A stretch of 64,000 bases of DNA, taken from assembly GCA_024278935.1 (NCBI GenBank), contig JAJRSF010000038.1, forward strand, positions 1 through 64,000. The letters run 5' to 3'. Positions 60,977 through 64,000 of this stretch are shown one piece after another. The notes beneath the pieces were generated by a model. That model was not told the DNA's origin. It saw only the letters and a program-made list of their open reading frames with translations, and did not search any database. The translations under genes and the position numbers were made by a program. The DNA comes from Candidatus Zixiibacteriota bacterium (GTDB taxonomy: Bacteria > Zixibacteria > MSB-5A5 > GN15 > FEB-12). Position 1 is the first letter of the stretch. Each line of letters opens with the position of its first letter.

Positions 60977-63637
60977 TTACTTTGCTAACTGGCGTAGAAC
61001 CGTTTGCAAGATTCCGCCATTGCGGTAGTAGTCGATTTCAACTGGAGTGTCAATACGGACAACCATCTCAAACGATTTATCATCCGCCGTCACTGTCACA
61101 ACCTGTTTTGGTTTTAAGTCATTAGAAAGAGAAGAGATGCTGAAAGATTCTTTACCGGTCAATCCGAGTGATTCTTTCGACTCACCATCTTTGAATTGAA
61201 GCGGAAGAACTCCCATACCAACTAAGTTAGAACGATGGATCCGTTCAAACGAAATAGCCAACACGGCTTTGACACCAAGCAAAAATGTACCTTTGGCAGC
61301 CCAGTCACGAGAGGAACCCATGCCGTAATCTTTACCGCCGATAACAACAAGCGGAGTACCTGCTTCTTTGTATTTCAAAGATGCATCGTAGATTGACATT
61401 TGTTCGCCTGATGGCAGATGAATCGTAACGCCACCTTCTGTGCCCGGAGCAAGTTGGTTGCGAAGACGAATGTTTCCGAAGGTTCCACGAGTCATCACTC
61501 TGTCGTTCCCACGACGTGAACCGAACGAGTTGAAATCTTCAAAGGCTACACCATTTTCAATCAGATATTTTCCCGCAGGAGAATCAGCAGTAATCGCACC
61601 CGCCGGCGAAATATGGTCAGTCGTAATCGAATCACCAAGCATAGCGAGTACCGATGCGTTTTCTATCGGTTTAATATCGTCAACTTCTTTTGGAAGATTG
61701 ACAAAGAATGGAGGTTCCTGAATGTATGTAGACTTTTCATCCCATTCAAACAAATCACCATCAGGAGATTTTATAGCGTTCCAAGTTTCGTTACCATCGG
61801 CAACCGAACCATACTGTGCTTTAAACATTTCAGGTTTGACCGATTTAGTAATCATTTTTTGTACATCAGCATCTGTCGGCCAAATATCTTTTAAGAAAAC
61901 ATCGTTGCCGTCGTTGTCTTTGCCAAGAGGCTGAGTTGTCAAGTCGATGTCAACAGTTCCCGCGAGAGCATAGGCGACAACAAGCGGTGGTGATGCCAAG
62001 TAATTTGCTTTGGTATGAGGGGAGACCCGTCCTTCGAAGTTACGGTTCCCTGAAAGAACAGCCGATGCTACGATATTGCCTTCGTTGATAGCATCAACAA
62101 TCGGTTGGTCGAGTGGACCCGAGTTTCCGATACAGGTTGTGCAACCGTAGCCGACATTGTGGAATCCGATTTTTTCAAGTGGTTCCATCAGTCCCGCATC
62201 AACGAGATAATCCACGACAACTTTTGAACCGGGACCAAGTGATGTTTTTACAAAAGGAGCAACTTTGAGACCTTTGGCAACAGCATTTTTCGCAAGCAAG
62301 CCAGCCGACATAAGTACGGCAGGGTCGGATGTGTTGGTACATGATGTAATGGCAGCGATGACAAGAGAACCATGTTTCAAGTCTGCATTATATTTACCAG
62401 CAACTGCTATTGACTTTTCCATATTGTCAGGGGCAACTTCAAATCCGCGGTCTTTCATCGGAGTTGTTTTAGCTTTGTTGAATTCATCTTTCATAGCAGA
62501 AAGAGTGACTCTGTCTTGCGGACGTTTTGGTCCGGCAAGTGATGGTTCGACTGTTGAAATGTCTAACTCAAGCATATCGGAAAATGTAGGTTCTGTAGAA
62601 CCTGCTTCTCTAAATAACATTTGTTCTTTGGCGTATGCTTCAACGAGTGCGATAGTTTCTTCGTCACGACCTGTCATTTTCAAATAATCGAGAGTGGAAT
62701 CATCAAACGGGAAGTAACCCATAGTGGCACCATATTCAGGAGCCATATTGGCAACCATTGCTTTAGTAGGAAGTGAAAGAGAGTCCAAAGCAGAACCGCA
62801 GAATTCTACGAATTTGCCGACAACACCTTTTTCACGAAGAAGCTGAGTGACAGTAAGGACTAAGTCAGTACCGGTGACACCCTCTTTGAGTTCGCCGGTC
62901 ATTTTGAAACCGATGACTTCAGGAGTCAACATATAGATTGGTTGCCCAAGCATAATAGCTTCGGCTTCAATTCCACCAACACCCCATCCGACAACACCAA
63001 GACCATTTATCATAACGGTGTGTGAATCAGTTCCGACTAGTGAGTCAGGGTATGCGACGCCATCTTTGACAAGGATACAACTGGCAAGATATTCTAAATT
63101 GACCTGATGACAGATACCTGTAGCAGGCGGGACAACTTCAAAATTTGAAAATGCTTTTTTACCCCAATGTAAAAATTGGTAGCGTTCGTTGTTCCGTTCA
63201 AATTCTTTATCAACGTTAAATGCGAGAGAACTTTCTTTTCCAAATGAATCAACCTGTACCGAGTGGTCAATAACTAAATCAACATTTACAAGTGGATTGA
63301 TTTTTTTCGGATCTCCACCCATGGCATGCATGGCAGAACGAAGAGCCGCTAAATCGACAACGGCTGGTACACCGGTGAAATCTTGCAGAAGAACACGTGC
63401 AGGTTTAAATGGAAGTTCGGTCTCGCCGACATTTTTTGGGTTGTATGCAGCCAGTTTTTTCACATCATCTTCAGTTACTAAACGACCATCACAGTTGCGA
63501 AGGACAGATTCCAGCAACACTTTGATAGAATATGGGAGGTTTTCAATATCTCCGAATTCTTTTAAAGCTGAAAGCTTGTGTATTTTATAGGTCTTAAAAG
63601 CTGGTTTCAGATCAGCTTGTGCGTTAAATTGATTCAT
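60977..63637 (-). CDS. acnA: Aconitate hydratase A
   Basis: [48 protein letters not shown] (intact cluster cysteines). Confidence 0.96.
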   Translation of the reverse strand: MNQFNAQADLKPAFKTYKIHKLSALKEFGDIENLPYSIKVLLESVLRNCDGRLVTEDDVKKLAAYNPKNVGETELPFKPARVLLQDFTGVPAVVDLAALRSAMHAMGGDPKKINPLVNVDLVIDHSVQVDSFGKESSLAFNVDKEFERNNERYQFLHWGKKAFSNFEVVPPATGICHQVNLEYLASCILVKDGVAYPDSLVGTDSHTVMINGLGVVGWGVGGIEAEAIMLGQPIYMLTPEVIGFKMTGELKEGVTGTDLVLTVTQLLREKGVVGKFVEFCGSALDSLSLPTKAMVANMAPEYGATMGYFPFDDSTLDYLKMTGRDEETIALVEAYAKEQMLFREAGSTEPTFSDMLELDISTVEPSLAGPKRPQDRVTLSAMKDEFNKAKTTPMKDRGFEVAPDNMEKSIAVAGKYNADLKHGSLVIAAITSCTNTSDPAVLMSAGLLAKNAVAKGLKVAPFVKTSLGPGSKVVVDYLVDAGLMEPLEKIGFHNVGYGCTTCIGNSGPLDQPIVDAINEGNIVASAVLSGNRNFEGRVSPHTKANYLASPPLVVAYALAGTVDIDLTTQPLGKDNDGNDVFLKDIWPTDADVQKMITKSVKPEMFKAQYGSVADGNETWNAIKSPDGDLFEWDEKSTYIQEPPFFVNLPKEVDDIKPIENASVLAMLGDSITTDHISPAGAITADSPAGKYLIENGVAFEDFNSFGSRRGNDRVMTRGTFGNIRLRNQLAPGTEGGVTIHLPSGEQMSIYDASLKYKEAGTPLVVIGGKDYGMGSSRDWAAKGTFLLGVKAVLAISFERIHRSNLVGMGVLPLQFKDGESKESLGLTGKESFSISSLSNDLKPKQVVTVTADDKSFEMVVRIDTPVEIDYYRNGGILQTVLRQLAK

Positions 63638-63840
63638 AATAGGTATGCCTTATTTTAAAAAACTTACATTACTTATATTCTATATCAGATGCTTATTATA
63701 ATGCATATAGTAGGTGAGGACAAGTTCTGTGATAAATTAAGTGTTCTTTTAATTTTACTTGTTATTTGTCTATGAAATGCTTATGCTGTAATAGGTTAAT
63801 GGGCTAATTAATACTAAGGGGTAGCGAACAGGCTTATAAT

Positions 63841-64000
63841 ATGTTTGTGAAGAAAATCACCAAAAATGAACTGGAAATAGAAACGCCGGCGAAGATAAAT
63901 CTCTTTTTGGATGTTTTAAATAAGCGTGCAGATGGGTTCCATAATATAAACTCACTCTTTCAGGCGATTTCACTCTTTGATACCTTACATTTTGAAGTAC
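63841..64000 (+). CDS. ispE: 4-diphosphocytidyl-2-C-methyl-D-erythritol kinase, partial (5' end)
   Basis: ATG at 63841; ETPAKINLFLDVLNKRADGFHNINSLFQAISLFDTLHFEV; not in the ORF track. Confidence 0.85.
   Translation, partial: MFVKKITKNELEIETPAKINLFLDVLNKRADGFHNINSLFQAISLFDTLHFEV

Noticed and set aside
1-64000. Prophage, ICE or large defence island
   Set aside because: No integrase, capsid, terminase, transposase, toxin-antitoxin or cas genes recognised; gene content is chromosomal housekeeping
1-64000. Alternative genetic code (TGA as sense)
   Set aside because: TGA is used as a normal stop, e.g. at the end of 25637-26635; internal TGA seen in only one gene

Overview
This is a 64 kb AT-rich bacterial chromosomal window, mostly housekeeping genes. 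The dockerin-like repeat protein, PorV-like barrel and paired PilV/W/X sets suggest an FCB-group or candidate-phylum Gram-negative; that is inference only. Recognisable content: an arsenic cassette (arsR, ACR3, arsC) beside a secreted Cys-rich HMA protein; two tandem minor-pilin sets; acetolactate synthase plus aldehyde dehydrogenase; nfo, nth, prmC, prfA, rpmE, purL, lpxH, gcvT and acnA; and the start of ispE at the right edge. I saw no rRNA, tRNA, CRISPR array, integrase or transposase. The strongest unusual item is at 30711-32333 (-). It is an aconitase/LeuC-fold protein with two N-terminal helix-turn-helix-like units, and by manual alignment it has lost all three Fe-S cluster cysteines and the catalytic DSHT histidine, which suggests a DNA-binding pseudoenzyme or sensor. 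Other points of interest: a pilin-like PilX protein with a CxxCH heme motif; a beta-barrel/SppA fusion; six genes each split by a single stop or frameshift (one exactly at an A_AAA_AAC slippery heptamer); a repeated ~40 bp element upstream of both pilV genes; a perfect 12-4-12 palindrome over the arsR start; a 5'UTR hairpin over the SD/AUG of a TonB-C protein; and several families of dispersed intergenic repeats. All family calls come from reading motifs; no database search was run.
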